DNA from: Chloroflexota bacterium
GTDB taxonomy: Bacteria > Chloroflexota > Anaerolineae > Anaerolineales > VGOW01
Assembly: GCA_016197225.1 (NCBI GenBank)
Contig: JACPWC010000126.1
Location: 46,499-110,498, forward strand
Direction of reading: 5' to 3'
Length of the DNA: 64,000 nucleotides
The translations under genes and the position numbers were made by a program. Position 1 is the first letter of the stretch; each line of letters starts with the position of its first letter. This document shows positions 33,004 through 42,937 of this stretch, one piece after another. The notes under the pieces are model-generated. The model did not search any database, was not told the DNA's origin, and saw nothing but the letters and a program-made list of their open reading frames with translations.

Positions 33004-35094
33004 TTACAACAGTTCGTCAATCGCCTTCAAAATATCCTCGGCGGAAGCAAAACGTTCGCTCTGGTCACGGCCAAGCAGGCGCAGAAGGAACTGCTCAAGC
33101 TCTGCCGAAAGATTGGGGCGGAAGACGCGGGGCGAGAGCGGCGTGCCCTGCAATTGCTGGGCGATGATCAACTCTTCCATTTCGGCGGTGAAGGGGTGCG
33201 TGCCCACCAGCGCTTCGTAGAGCAGGACGCCCAGGGCAAAATGATCGGAGCCGGGCGTGGCCGCCTCGCCGCGTAACTGCTCCGAAGCGCGGTAGGCCGA
33301 GGGCAGAACGCCGACGGGCGGGAAGAGCGGCGCGCGCGAGATTCGGGCGTGGCCGTTGTTGAAGACGAAACACTCCGGGCGCAATTCGCCATGAACCACG
33401 CCGTGCCGGTGAGCGTGATCGAGCGCATCCACCATTTCGCGCATCCAGAGCAGGCCAGGCTGCGGTTGAAGACGACTGCCATTGGCCCTCAGCCACTCGC
33501 CCCAGGTGTCGCCGGTCGGGCGCTCGCCCACAAAGGCGATCAGCTTCCCGTTCTCGATCAACTCCCGGCCCCGGATAAGGCGGGGGTGGGTAAGCTGGCA
33601 CCAGCGTTTGGCCGACTCGGCAAACGACTGCCTCTGTTTCAGGTTAATCTCCAAACCCATCACCTGAATGACCAGCGGCGTTTCGTCGCGAAGTTTGGAG
33701 GCGGAGTAGATTGCGCCGAAGTCGTCGGCGGCGATGGTGTCGGCCAGATGGTAGCCGGCCAGGGTTTGCTCGTGCAGGTGCAGGTGGGCCGGGCCGACAA
33801 GGGCGGCGATGGCGTGCGAGCGGCGGCGGAAGATGGGGCCAATCTCGCGCGTTTCAGAATTTTCCAGGGCGCGGCGGACAAAGGCCGCCGGGGCCACGAA
33901 CGCCACCCGCGACCCGGACACGTGGCGGGCGGCTTCCAGCATGGCCTTCACGCCCACCGGGTCAATGGCGGCCAGCAGAGTCAAATCAATAATGACCCGG
34001 TTGCCCGGCGCTTTGGCGATGAAACGTTTGAGATGGGCTTCGGCCTGACTTGCGGTTTCCAGGCCAAGCCTGCCGGCGAAGGCCGTGAGCCAGATGTCGG
34101 CTTCACAGTCTTCCAATATTTCCAGCTTGAGCGGCGGGCCGAGGAAGAGTTCCAGGCCCTCGGCGCCGACGATGATCTCGACCGAGCCGGGCGATGGAAT
34201 CAAATCGGCGTAGCGGCGGGCCGACTCGGCGATGTTGTAAACCTGATCGTCGTTGTCGGTGGGGTCGTAGTGGGTGGTGATGAGCTTCTTCACCCGCGCC
34301 CGCTCGGCGATGTCCACCCCGATCATGGCCGATGAGTGGCCCCAGTCGGCTTTGGAGATTAACACGTCGCGCAGAGAATACTGGCAGTCGAAAGCCAGGG
34401 CGTCGGCGTTGGCGTAGAACTCGACGAAGCGGCTGAGGTTGGCCTCGTCCAGTTGCTTGTATTCGCCGTCGGAGGCAAAGACGAAGACGCTTTCACCGTC
34501 GTCGAAGCGGTAGGCGTAAGCCGTGCCGGGGTGATAAAGGGCCAGGCTGGTGACACACACCCGCCCGATCTGCACCATCTCACCTTCTTTAAGTTGAACG
34601 AAGGACATGTCGGCCCGCATTTGACCGGGCGAGATGGGGAAGTAGGCGGGGGCGGTCTGTTGATGTTGCAAATACTGGCGCGGGTCGTTGTTGACGGCGT
34701 AGAAGATGAGTTTGTTGCCGGGGACGTAAGCCGGGTTGAAAAAGGGAAAGCCCTGGAGGTGATCCCAGTGGGCGTGGGTGAGGAAGATGTTAGCCGTGCC
34801 CTGCCCCCGGCCAAATTCGTGAGCCATGAGCGAGAGGCCGAGCGGCCTCATGCCGGAGCCGCTGTCAATGATGATGGTCTCGTCGCCGCTGTTGATTTCG
34901 ACGCAAGTGGTGTTGCCGCCGACCACGCTTCGGGTGGAAGGCGGCAGGGTGGCAATGAAAGCTCGCACCTCAGCCGGGTCGGACAGGTCAATTCCGCCCG
35001 CGGCGCTCAGGGCGCGGAAGAGCTTTTCTTGCAGTTGTTCCGTGGAGAGCGGCGTGGGAACAGACCCGCGCACGCCCCAAAATTTCACGCGCAC
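33004..35094 (-). CDS. Fusion: metallo-beta-lactamase hydrolase + STAS + protein pseudokinase
   Basis: A 696-residue three-part protein read from a GTG at 35094. Residues ~1-305 are a metallo-beta-lactamase fold beginning MRVKFWGVRGSVPTP with HAHWDHLQGF, HPGTAYAY, FASDGEY and an ITTHYDPTDND strand, so the metal site looks intact. Residues ~325-435 resemble a STAS domain (RVIIDLTLLAAIDPVGVKAML). Residues ~445-696 have the protein kinase fold but are degraded: the Gly-rich loop reads AADDFGAIY, the Lys strand LVIQVM (Lys to Gln), the catalytic loop HGELRPEC (Asp to Glu570) and no DFG. I infer a pseudokinase signalling hub controlling the hydrolase. Function is not deducible. Confidence 0.85.
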   Translation of the reverse strand: MRVKFWGVRGSVPTPLSTEQLQEKLFRALSAAGGIDLSDPAEVRAFIATLPPSTRSVVGGNTTCVEINSGDETIIIDSGSGMRPLGLSLMAHEFGRGQGTANIFLTHAHWDHLQGFPFFNPAYVPGNKLIFYAVNNDPRQYLQHQQTAPAYFPISPGQMRADMSFVQLKEGEMVQIGRVCVTSLALYHPGTAYAYRFDDGESVFVFASDGEYKQLDEANLSRFVEFYANADALAFDCQYSLRDVLISKADWGHSSAMIGVDIAERARVKKLITTHYDPTDNDDQVYNIAESARRYADLIPSPGSVEIIVGAEGLELFLGPPLKLEILEDCEADIWLTAFAGRLGLETASQAEAHLKRFIAKAPGNRVIIDLTLLAAIDPVGVKAMLEAARHVSGSRVAFVAPAAFVRRALENSETREIGPIFRRRSHAIAALVGPAHLHLHEQTLAGYHLADTIAADDFGAIYSASKLRDETPLVIQVMGLEINLKQRQSFAESAKRWCQLTHPRLIRGRELIENGKLIAFVGERPTGDTWGEWLRANGSRLQPQPGLLWMREMVDALDHAHRHGVVHGELRPECFVFNNGHARISRAPLFPPVGVLPSAYRASEQLRGEAATPGSDHFALGVLLYEALVGTHPFTAEMEELIIAQQLQGTPLSPRVFRPNLSAELEQFLLRLLGRDQSERFASAEDILKAIDELL

Positions 35095-35242
35095 AAAATC
35101 CCTCCGGTTTGTCGAGGGAGTGTAGCATGGAGACTAGTTTAGTGCGAGGGGGCCACTCGTCATAAGGCCATTACAATGTGCTTGCGATGAGTTTGGAGGT
35201 GGTAACGAAATATTAAGCCGCAGGCCAGGTTGCCCGATCGGC

Positions 35243-35878
35243 CTACGAATTGGCGATCTTTTTAGCCAGCGACTTGCGCCAGGCCGCCGAAAGCTCGGCC
35301 ACGGCCAGCACGCGCTGAAGACTCTCCGGGTCGGTTCGTTGATGGTACATGACTTGGTTGGCGAACGTTACCGTCACTCCCGCCGGGTGGCGGCTCACCC
35401 GCTCAAACGGGTCGCCCGCTCTCACCAGTCCTTCCTCCAACACTCGCAAATAAAATCCGCTGAAGCTGTTTTCGTGGATGAGGCCCGGCAGGTCTTTACT
35501 GCCGCGCTTGCCGGCCAGCTTGGAACACGGCTGGCGCGGCTGGCTGATCTGCGCCAGCGCCTCGCCGACTCGGAAAGTGTCGCCGAGGCAAACCTCCGAC
35601 TCGCGCAGGCCGACGATGGTCAGGTTCTCGCTGAACGCGCCGGGTTCGAGCTTCTCGCCCAGCGTCGCTTCCCAGAATAAGTAATGGTCAAACGAATAGA
35701 CGCACACGGCCTTGTCGGGGCCGCCGTGATTTTTGCGATCAGCCTGACGGTCGCCGTCGAAGTTGGTGAAGCGGAGCATGGCCGAGGCTACAGGTGTCTT
35801 GTGTCCGGCGGTGAGCACTTCCTTGCCGCCATAGGTTTGAGTTTGAGGCGCGCCGATGTTGAGGGAGATGATGTGCAT
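35243..35878 (-). CDS. MOSC-domain protein (YiiM-like)
   Basis: 211 residues. MOSC features: KTPVASAMLRF, DRKNHGGPDKAVCVYS (conserved His and Gly-Gly-Pro), GAFSENLTI, FRVGEALAQISQPRQPCSKLAGK with the conserved Cys that holds molybdenum cofactor in this family, and a C-terminal helical tail. Such proteins handle N-hydroxylated compounds or serve as sulfur/molybdopterin carriers. It stands alone; the adjacent GMC gene ends 31 bases downstream. Confidence 0.9.
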   Translation of the reverse strand: MHIISLNIGAPQTQTYGGKEVLTAGHKTPVASAMLRFTNFDGDRQADRKNHGGPDKAVCVYSFDHYLFWEATLGEKLEPGAFSENLTIVGLRESEVCLGDTFRVGEALAQISQPRQPCSKLAGKRGSKDLPGLIHENSFSGFYLRVLEEGLVRAGDPFERVSRHPAGVTVTFANQVMYHQRTDPESLQRVLAVAELSAAWRKSLAKKIANS

Positions 35879-35909
35879 GGAATTTGCCAGTGGGGCGGGT
35901 TACCGCGCC

Positions 35910-37907
35910 CTACAAACGGGTTTTGATGTATTGCGCTGTCCTGTAAGCAATGGCCTGAATGGTGATCATCGGGTTGACGCCGGACGAGGTGGGAAAGGCG
36001 CTGGCGTCGGCCACGAAGAGGTTGGGCGCTTCCCAACTCTGGCCGGTGTGGTCAACCACCGAGTAGGCGCGCTCGCCGCCCATCCGGCAAGTGCCCATTT
36101 GGTGAGCCGAGAACAGGCCAAGCTTGTTGAGGGTTGTCCCGGCTCCCCTGACGCGCCGCAAATAATTTTCGAGCGCATCCGAGTCGCCGTTGGGCCGGAA
36201 CTCGGGCAGGCCGGAGTGCAGAGTGCCGATTTCAACTGCGCCTGCGGCGGCGGCGATCCTCAGCCCGGCCTCGATTCCGGCTTGTAGATGTTTGGCATCA
36301 AGGGACGAAAGATGATAGCGCAGCCGCGGCCTGCCGCTGGAATCTACGGTGACGCGGCCACTGCCTTTGTCGCGGGTGAGGACGATGAAGGCCGCCTGGT
36401 TCGCCAGTCGCGACATGAGCGTTTTGTAGTGGCGGGCCGACAGCCAGGGCAGGGCAAAACCCAGCAGGCCGGGGTGCGCCGGCGGCGTCTCGATTTTGAC
36501 TCCGTAGTGTTCGCCGTCTTGATTCCCCAACTGGTCTGAATAAACGCTCATCATCACCCCGCGCCACGTTTCAACCAGCGACTCGAACTCGCCGCGAATA
36601 GCTGTCGTCGGGTGAAGCCGCAGGTTGAGGCCGATGTTTGGATTCGGGATACTGCTTCTCAACAACAAGGCCGGCGAATGAATCGCGCCGGCGGCGGCGA
36701 CGACGATTCTGGCCTTGACGGTGAGCGAAAATTTCCCGACTGTGGCGGCGACCCCGACGGCTTTGCCGTTTTCGGTCAGCACTTTATCAGCGTGGCAGTC
36801 CGTCACGATCTCTGCGCCCGCGTCCGCCGCATCCTGCAACCACGTCTTCAACACGCTTTGCTTGGCCCCGGTGGGGCAACCGAAGCCGCACCAGCCGCAC
36901 GCCGGAGGCGAGCCGCAACCGTTCACGTTGCGCGGGATCGGGCCGACGTGATAGCCAAGTTTTTGGCAGCCGTCGAAGAGCGCCTGGTTCTGCGGGTTGG
37001 GCTGCGACTCGTCTGTGTCCACGTGTTCGCGAGCGCACACAATGTCGAGCGCCTGTTGAAATTCGGGGCCGGTGAAACCGGTGAGGTGATATTGGGTTTC
37101 CCATTCGTCGAGAACGTAATCAGGCGTGCGGAACGACGCGGCCCAGTTGATGGTGGCGCCGCCACCCAGGGTTGAACCGGCCAGCACCACCAGTCCGATG
37201 TCTTCGGTGGTCAGGTTGCCGGCCTTCTCGTACATGCGCTCGAAGGCTTCGTACTCGCGCCCGGTGAAGTCAGTCTCGGCGTGGTAGCCGCCCTTCTCCA
37301 GGACGATGACGTGATGCCCGGCCTGCGCCAGCACGCCGGCGACCACCCCGCCGCCCGCGCCCGAGCCGACGATGACTACGTCGCAGTTGAGCGTTGTATC
37401 TTGAGTGACGGGGCGCGGTTGGATGGGCTTTGGTTTGTTTGAGGCGCCGAAGCCCGGAGGCGGCCCGGGGTAGTGGATGGCGGCCCAGTTAGGGTTGCTG
37501 CCGTTTTCGTCCAGCACCGAGAAGTACAAGCTGTGCGCGAGTCGTTTGACTCCTTGAAAACCTTGCCGGAGCAAACCGATGGGCGAGACGGCCCAGCTTT
37601 GCAAAACTTTTTCGCGGGCTTCGAACGGCAAATCGGCGAAGCGGCGGAAGTGGCCGGTGAGGGGGCCGGCGCTGAGGGGCGCGTTGAGCAGATCGAGCAG
37701 CTGCCTGAATTGCTTTTGCGATTCGGGCGTGGCATAATCGCGGAGGGTGGCGGCGAGGCGGCGGGCGATGTCGAGGTCGGCGGCGGAGCGTTTGAAATAG
37801 GCGGCCACGTTTTCGTCGGCTCCGGGCGGCGGGTCGAGCGACGGCAGAAGCGTGTCGCACAGCGCCTTGAGCGTTTCAAATTGCGGGTCGGTGAGGAAGT
37901 GAGTCAT
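35910..37907 (-). CDS. GMC-family FAD-dependent oxidoreductase
   Basis: 665 residues from the ATG at 37907 (MTHFLTDPQFETL). The N-terminal ~130 residues resemble the small gluconate-2-dehydrogenase-like helical segment that some GMC enzymes carry. FAD binding is visible as VVIVGSGAGGGVVAGVLAQ, STLGGGATINWAAS, and the C-terminal APNLFVADASAFPTSSGVNP with the catalytic His region HQMGTCRMG. A Cys-rich loop CGSPPACGWCGFGCPTGAK may hold a metal or disulfides. Likely an alcohol or sugar oxidase/dehydrogenase. No signal peptide seen. Confidence 0.9.
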   Translation of the reverse strand: MTHFLTDPQFETLKALCDTLLPSLDPPPGADENVAAYFKRSAADLDIARRLAATLRDYATPESQKQFRQLLDLLNAPLSAGPLTGHFRRFADLPFEAREKVLQSWAVSPIGLLRQGFQGVKRLAHSLYFSVLDENGSNPNWAAIHYPGPPPGFGASNKPKPIQPRPVTQDTTLNCDVVIVGSGAGGGVVAGVLAQAGHHVIVLEKGGYHAETDFTGREYEAFERMYEKAGNLTTEDIGLVVLAGSTLGGGATINWAASFRTPDYVLDEWETQYHLTGFTGPEFQQALDIVCAREHVDTDESQPNPQNQALFDGCQKLGYHVGPIPRNVNGCGSPPACGWCGFGCPTGAKQSVLKTWLQDAADAGAEIVTDCHADKVLTENGKAVGVAATVGKFSLTVKARIVVAAAGAIHSPALLLRSSIPNPNIGLNLRLHPTTAIRGEFESLVETWRGVMMSVYSDQLGNQDGEHYGVKIETPPAHPGLLGFALPWLSARHYKTLMSRLANQAAFIVLTRDKGSGRVTVDSSGRPRLRYHLSSLDAKHLQAGIEAGLRIAAAAGAVEIGTLHSGLPEFRPNGDSDALENYLRRVRGAGTTLNKLGLFSAHQMGTCRMGGERAYSVVDHTGQSWEAPNLFVADASAFPTSSGVNPMITIQAIAYRTAQYIKTRL

Positions 37908-38080
37908 AGGAAAATCCCAAATTCCAAAATCCCAATGAAGAGATTCTACCGCGCATTTGGAAGAGAAGATGGTGTAAACTTCCGGCACTGAATCCACCAC
38001 ACAGACTCGAAGGCACAAAGGATCACCAAGAAAAACTTTGTGACTCTTCGGGTCTTGGTGTCTTCGTGGTGAAGGGGTTT
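37908..38080. repeat. Two hairpin words upstream of the GMC and CDF genes
   Basis: AAAATCCCAAATTCCAAAATCCC at 37911-37934 is a one-arm copy of the family B repeat found at 44363-44442. Around 38000-38075 a second word type, CGAAGGCACAAAGGATCACC ... CTTTGTG ... TCTTGGTGTCTTCGTGG, forms an imperfect hairpin. This divergent gap holds no gene. Confidence 0.55.
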
Positions 38081-38100
38081 TACTGATAAGGAGCGCTTTT

Positions 38101-39057
38101 ATGGCGGTAACTGAAATTCACACAGGACATCAGCACGGCCAGGCCGACGCGGCCATGACTTCGGCGGAAGGGATTCGGGCGCTGAAAATTTCGCTGGCCG
38201 GTTTGCTGGCGACGGCCATCTTTCAAGGGGTCATCGCCGTTGCCGGGGGAAGCGCCGGCCTGCTGGCCGACACCATCCACAACTTCGCCGACGCCTTCAC
38301 CGCCGTGCCGCTGTGGATCGCCTTCTCGCTGGCGCGGCGGGCGGCGAATAGGCGCTTCACTTACGGTTACGGTCGGGCCGAAGATTTGGCTGGCCTCGTC
38401 GTGTTGTTATTTGTTATTTTCAGCGCCGCCGCCGCCGGCTACGAGTCGTATCGCAAATTGATCAACCCGGAGAGGCCGACGCTGATCGGCTGGAGCATTG
38501 TGGCGGCGGTGGTGGGGATGATTGGCAATGAGATGGTGGCCCGTTACAAAATCAGAGTGGGCAAAAAGATTGGCAGTGCCTCGTTGGTGGCCGAGGGCCA
38601 TCACTCGCGGATTGACAGCCTGACATCGCTGGCCGCCGGGGCCGGGCTGGTCGGCGTTCTTCTCGGCTTCCCGCTGGCCGACCCGATTGCGGGCTTCATT
38701 ATCACCTTTGCTATTCTCGGAATTTTGCTCGAAGTGGGGCGCGAGATTTTGAGCCGCCTGATGGATGCGATGGAGCCGGAGACGATTGACAAGATCGAAC
38801 GCATCGCGGCGAGCGTGAAGGGCGTTCAGGAGGTGCACGACGTTCGCGCCCGCTGGCTGGGCCACAACATCACGGTTGAATTACATATCTGTATTGACGG
38901 CGGCAAGTCGCTGGTTGAGGCGCACGCGATTTGCGAAGAAGCGCGGCACGAACTGTTGGAACACGTGCCGCGACTCTCAGAGGTGATCGTTCACGCCGAC
39001 CCGGTGGAGAGCTTTCCGAATGAGCATCACCCGGAGAGGCATCATCACGGCAATTGA
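38101..39057 (+). CDS. Cation diffusion facilitator (CDF) family metal transporter
   Basis: 318 residues with six spans. The metal-binding span signatures are GLLADTIHNFADAF (H-x3-D) and EGHHSRIDSLTS (second H-x3-D), the classic pair of CDF Zn/Fe/Mn/Co exporters. The cytosolic tail (VKGVQEVHDVRARWLGHNITVELHI) is the ferredoxin-like regulatory domain. A His-rich N-terminus (HTGHQHGQ) and C-terminus (NEHHPERHHHGN) may bind metal. AAGGAG lies 9 bases before the ATG. Its stop precedes the type IIG gene tail by 8 bases, converging. Confidence 0.95.
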   Translation: MAVTEIHTGHQHGQADAAMTSAEGIRALKISLAGLLATAIFQGVIAVAGGSAGLLADTIHNFADAFTAVPLWIAFSLARRAANRRFTYGYGRAEDLAGLVVLLFVIFSAAAAGYESYRKLINPERPTLIGWSIVAAVVGMIGNEMVARYKIRVGKKIGSASLVAEGHHSRIDSLTSLAAGAGLVGVLLGFPLADPIAGFIITFAILGILLEVGREILSRLMDAMEPETIDKIERIAASVKGVQEVHDVRARWLGHNITVELHICIDGGKSLVEAHAICEEARHELLEHVPRLSEVIVHADPVESFPNEHHPERHHHGN

Positions 39058-39065
39058 GAATTAGC

Positions 39066-42000
39066 TTATTTGCGCCCTGCCAACTTCCAAAGTTCCTTCA
39101 CCACCCGCTCCTGCATCTGTTCATCCGCAGTATAACCCGCCGCCGCGTTGGTGAAAACATCTGAGAGGTTGTTCGCGTATTTGCGGTATTCCCGCAAAGC
39201 TTTTTCGCATATCTTCGAATCAACCGGGATCGCCACCTGTCCGTTGATTCCATCTTCCGATAGTTGCAGAGCAAACTCCACCCGCTCCAGTGATCCCAAC
39301 GGAATAAACTGCCCGCCAAACTGCAGCGCGTGAGGGTTGAACATATCATTCGACGTTGACTTGGCTTTGCCTTGAGGCAAAGTCGCCGTTTCAGTCTTGG
39401 CCTTCGACGGAACGAAGTCGGCCAGTGTCTTCGCTACCGGCTTTTCGTTGAACGTCTCCCAAATTTCTTCAGCCAGTGATCCCGGTGAGGGCCGCCCGCG
39501 CCGGGCGGAAGCCGCTCGGAATTTTTGCATCTTCTTTTCGGTAGTGCGGATTTCGCGGTAGAGCTTTGTCATCTCCCCGTACAGTTCGGCGCGCAAGGCT
39601 TTGCGCTCTCTTGCGCTGGCAATGCCCAGCAGTTCCAGCACCGCGTCGTCCAGTTCTTGCCGATCCTCCTGGGCAAGTTCACCTGACCACTCATCGCCTG
39701 TGCCGTCTACATCAACCAGAGTCACAATATCGCGTTTGCTGATTGCGTTTAGCGCAGAACGAAGACGTTTGATAGTCAACGGATGGGCCTGTTCTGGATC
39801 AGGGACAAGCATCATTTTGGCGTCGAGAACTTCGGTATCCAAACTGCCTTCGCGCCCTACGTATCTGCCAAACAAACTTTTTGTGAGAGCAACTACTGTT
39901 GAGTTAAGAACCGCGCACAAGATTTCGGGCTTGATTCCTTGATTGGGGAACAAATCATACATCCTGCAGTTTGAAATCAAGTCTTGGGGATTCAGGAAAG
40001 CCAGATGACGATATTGATGCGCCTTTGACCAGAGAACCGGCGCTCGTTCTTTTGACGTAACGTCGTACCACAAGCGCCCCGATTGCACGCGCCCCTGCAC
40101 GGTTTTTGTCTGATCGTAACCTTCTCGTTCTCCCCACCCAATGTATCGAAGGGTATAAGTGCTTTTGAGCTTGCGCTTGGGATCGTCTACAAGAAGCACG
40201 CAACGATTCAGCAATTCCGGCAAGACTTTTACGGCATTAAGCTCCATGATGCTATGGACTTCTGGCTGAAGATACTTTGCTTCTATGAGATGCGCCGATC
40301 CGTCACCTGCACGCACAACGCGCAACTTTTTTGTTTCGGTTGGCGTAATTCCATAGATTTTCTTGAATTCGCCTGCCTCGGCTAGTCTCGCCAACTCTTC
40401 GTCTGTGATGTCTTCTGGATAAAAGAAATCATCGGCACCACTCTTGAGTCCGTACTTAATACGACAAATCTCTCCTAGCGGCGTCAGCCTCCCCTTCGCC
40501 CGGTCGCGCAATTTGAAGAAAATTTCCGGCGCGCGCAGGAAGATGCCCCACTTGTAGCCAACGTAATCGTCAGGGTGAGCGTGATACTCGGCTGGCTCCT
40601 CCTTCAGCGTATGTTGGTTGGCCCCGTTCTCGCCGTTTTCATCTTCCTCGTCGTCGCTCATCTCAATTGCCAACTGCCCCAGCTTGTAAAGTTCGCCCTG
40701 TTGAACACAGCGAATGCGCCAATTCTCGGTCGTCTCGTTAGTCGTTAACCCTTCAACATGATCCCGCAACTGCTCAAGAAAGCGGCGGCGAGAGTCGTCA
40801 TCCTCGTTGCCGTTGAGAATGTCGGAGAGTTCACGCTGGATTTTGACGAAGTGAACGATGTTGGCGGCGCGTTTGGCCGGGTCGGCCTGTTTGCGAAGGA
40901 TGGTGGCCGCCGTGGTGACCCTGGCCCCGGTGAACCAGGGTTCACTGGCCGACTCGAAGATGGCGATGATCTCAAAGTTGTCGAGCAAATACTTTTGCAA
41001 GCGGAAACCATAACCCGTGTCGAGCCAGGTGGAACTGGTGAGCAGGCCGAGGTAGCCGCCGTCTTCGAGAAATGAAGCCGCATGCGGAAAAAAATAAACG
41101 TGGATGTCAGAGCGCCCCGACAACGCCGCGCCGGGCGCTTCTTTTTTGGCGATCTCGTCTTGCAGGTGTCGCTTGTATTCGGAGCCGTAATACTCGGTGA
41201 TCTTCTCCTGTCGCACGTAAGGCGGGTTGCCAACCACCGCATCCACTTTGCCCATGGCCTCCATGGTAATCTGTCCGCCGTTGCTTCCGAACGGAACATT
41301 GAAGGGTGTGTCGTTGCGGCGGACTTTGAAGAAGTCGCGGCGGGCGACGAGCGGATAATTGGCCTCGTCAATCAAATCGCGAGTAACAAGGTTGATTGTG
41401 GTCAGATGGACAGGGTAAGCCGAAACGTCGAAGCCATATAACTGGCGAATAAGATCGCGGTGATGAAGTTGACCATTGGACAAAGCTCGCTTACGAGCGT
41501 AGGCGCGAACAAGGAATGTGCCGCCGCCACAAGCCGGATCCAACACTCGCGCTTCCGGCTTACGGATGCAGAAGGTGTTGATCAAATCCACCACTTCGCT
41601 TCGGGTGTAGTGTTGGCCGTATTTATGGCGTTCTTCAGTCGAGAGCAGGCGCTCAAATATCTGGCCGATAAATTCATGATTGATTTGAGTGAAGTCAAAG
41701 GCGTCGGTCTGCTCACTCAACTCGCGCCAGCTATCCACAGCCTCGTCGCTGAGATAGGGCAAACTGTCGCCAAAGTTGCCTTTGAAAACCGTCTCGTAGT
41801 CGCCAGTGACCTCAATGGCTTGCCGGAATAGCTCGGCCAGATGCTTGCCAAGTTCAATACCGGTGGTAACCGACTTCGGCATCCGTAACGCGCGCAGTTT
41901 GGCAAAGCGGCGGCGGAGGGCCTTGTAGAAAACGATCTTGTTTGCCAGCACGTAACAACTGAACTTGGCGGCGCGTTCCAGATTGTCGCGCAAAATGCCT

Positions 42001-42668
42001 TCTTCGTTCGATAGCACCCAGCCCTGCTCGTCGCGCATCCACCTGTCGAGTTCGCGGCGGACATCGCGGTTGCGCTCATAATAGTGATTGAGGGCGGCAA
42101 GGGTCTGGGCGACAGGCTGTTCAAGGCTGGCCTCATAGACAAAGATAAACTTCTCGTCCAGCGGCAACAACAACATGGGCCGTTCGCCAGAGAGCAAGGC
42201 GGCGAACCGCGCCAGAAATTCAAGCAGGAAAGCGTCTATCTGCGATTGCACACGAGGGTGTTGCGTTTCATCACTGTTGCGAATGGGCGATGGCAGAACG
42301 TTGTACTGTTCGACTGCCCTTTCGGTAATGGGCTTGCCATGTTCAAAAGTATTCCACAACACAAAGCGGTTAATGTTCCAGGTGAAGTTGTAATTTACGC
42401 CGATGGCATCGGCTTTTCGGTGAGCGTCCTCGACCACGCCCTGTTGAAATGGCGTCCGCCCCTCGGGATTGTCGGGCATCTTGACTTCGCCCGTGAGCAC
42501 TGGCTTGCCATTCCTGTCGTAGAGAGTCAAATCGCGGCGTTTGACACTGCCTTTGGCCCTTGCTTCAGCCCGCACTTCTGAAAATGGCAAATTGCCATGT
42601 TCGCGCAGAAGCAGATTGATGCGTGAAGCGATGTCGGCAGTAAATTCCCATTCGGTGACTTGTGGCAT
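39066..42668 (-). CDS. Type IIG-like restriction-modification enzyme (Eco57I/N-6 methylase type)
   Basis: About 1200 residues from the ATG at 42668 (MPQVTEWEFT), which has only a weak ribosome site. Residues ~50-85 show a nuclease-like DLTLYDRNGKPVLTGEVK pattern (PD-(D/E)xK style). The methylase core follows: RVLDPACGGGTFLVRAY (motif I) and VVGNPPYVRQEKI (motif IV, NPPY for N6-adenine). The C-terminal half would hold the target recognition domain, ending VKELWKLAGRK. Single-chain architecture suggests restriction and modification in one polypeptide that needs AdoMet. It lies next to a metal transporter and a PadR system; no partner subunits are visible. Confidence 0.88.
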   Translation of the reverse strand: MPQVTEWEFTADIASRINLLLREHGNLPFSEVRAEARAKGSVKRRDLTLYDRNGKPVLTGEVKMPDNPEGRTPFQQGVVEDAHRKADAIGVNYNFTWNINRFVLWNTFEHGKPITERAVEQYNVLPSPIRNSDETQHPRVQSQIDAFLLEFLARFAALLSGERPMLLLPLDEKFIFVYEASLEQPVAQTLAALNHYYERNRDVRRELDRWMRDEQGWVLSNEEGILRDNLERAAKFSCYVLANKIVFYKALRRRFAKLRALRMPKSVTTGIELGKHLAELFRQAIEVTGDYETVFKGNFGDSLPYLSDEAVDSWRELSEQTDAFDFTQINHEFIGQIFERLLSTEERHKYGQHYTRSEVVDLINTFCIRKPEARVLDPACGGGTFLVRAYARKRALSNGQLHHRDLIRQLYGFDVSAYPVHLTTINLVTRDLIDEANYPLVARRDFFKVRRNDTPFNVPFGSNGGQITMEAMGKVDAVVGNPPYVRQEKITEYYGSEYKRHLQDEIAKKEAPGAALSGRSDIHVYFFPHAASFLEDGGYLGLLTSSTWLDTGYGFRLQKYLLDNFEIIAIFESASEPWFTGARVTTAATILRKQADPAKRAANIVHFVKIQRELSDILNGNEDDDSRRRFLEQLRDHVEGLTTNETTENWRIRCVQQGELYKLGQLAIEMSDDEEDENGENGANQHTLKEEPAEYHAHPDDYVGYKWGIFLRAPEIFFKLRDRAKGRLTPLGEICRIKYGLKSGADDFFYPEDITDEELARLAEAGEFKKIYGITPTETKKLRVVRAGDGSAHLIEAKYLQPEVHSIMELNAVKVLPELLNRCVLLVDDPKRKLKSTYTLRYIGWGEREGYDQTKTVQGRVQSGRLWYDVTSKERAPVLWSKAHQYRHLAFLNPQDLISNCRMYDLFPNQGIKPEILCAVLNSTVVALTKSLFGRYVGREGSLDTEVLDAKMMLVPDPEQAHPLTIKRLRSALNAISKRDIVTLVDVDGTGDEWSGELAQEDRQELDDAVLELLGIASARERKALRAELYGEMTKLYREIRTTEKKMQKFRAASARRGRPSPGSLAEEIWETFNEKPVAKTLADFVPSKAKTETATLPQGKAKSTSNDMFNPHALQFGGQFIPLGSLERVEFALQLSEDGINGQVAIPVDSKICEKALREYRKYANNLSDVFTNAAAGYTADEQMQERVVKELWKLAGRK

Positions 42669-42908
42669 TTTGACAAACCCTAACTGTCGAGATAATGGTT
42701 CACAGTATAGCCAGATGTAATAGCAGTTGCAAGCAAGGTTTGCTTTAGCCAGCAAAAAACTCTATCAGACTTTTTTACTTCAACATTCCTACCAACAGAG
42801 GAGCCAGCGCCCCCTGATGCGGCCCGTTCGGCATCCCTAGATACCGAGCGCCTCTGAATTCGCCAACAGTATCAACCTTTGCGTGCACACTAATGTCACA
42901 ACTCCATA

Positions 42909-42937
42909 TTGACAAACCTATTAACTCGTCGTATTAT
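42909..42937 (+). promoter_or_regulatory. Consensus promoter of the PadR-ABC operon with candidate operator
   Basis: TTGACA (42909-42914) and TATTAT (42932-42937) are spaced 17 bases. Just downstream, AACTA (42947-42951) and TAGTT (42965-42969) form an interrupted palindrome in the 5' leader that could be an autoregulatory PadR site. The gene starts at 42977. The stretch 42669-42908 shows no gene. Confidence 0.7.
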
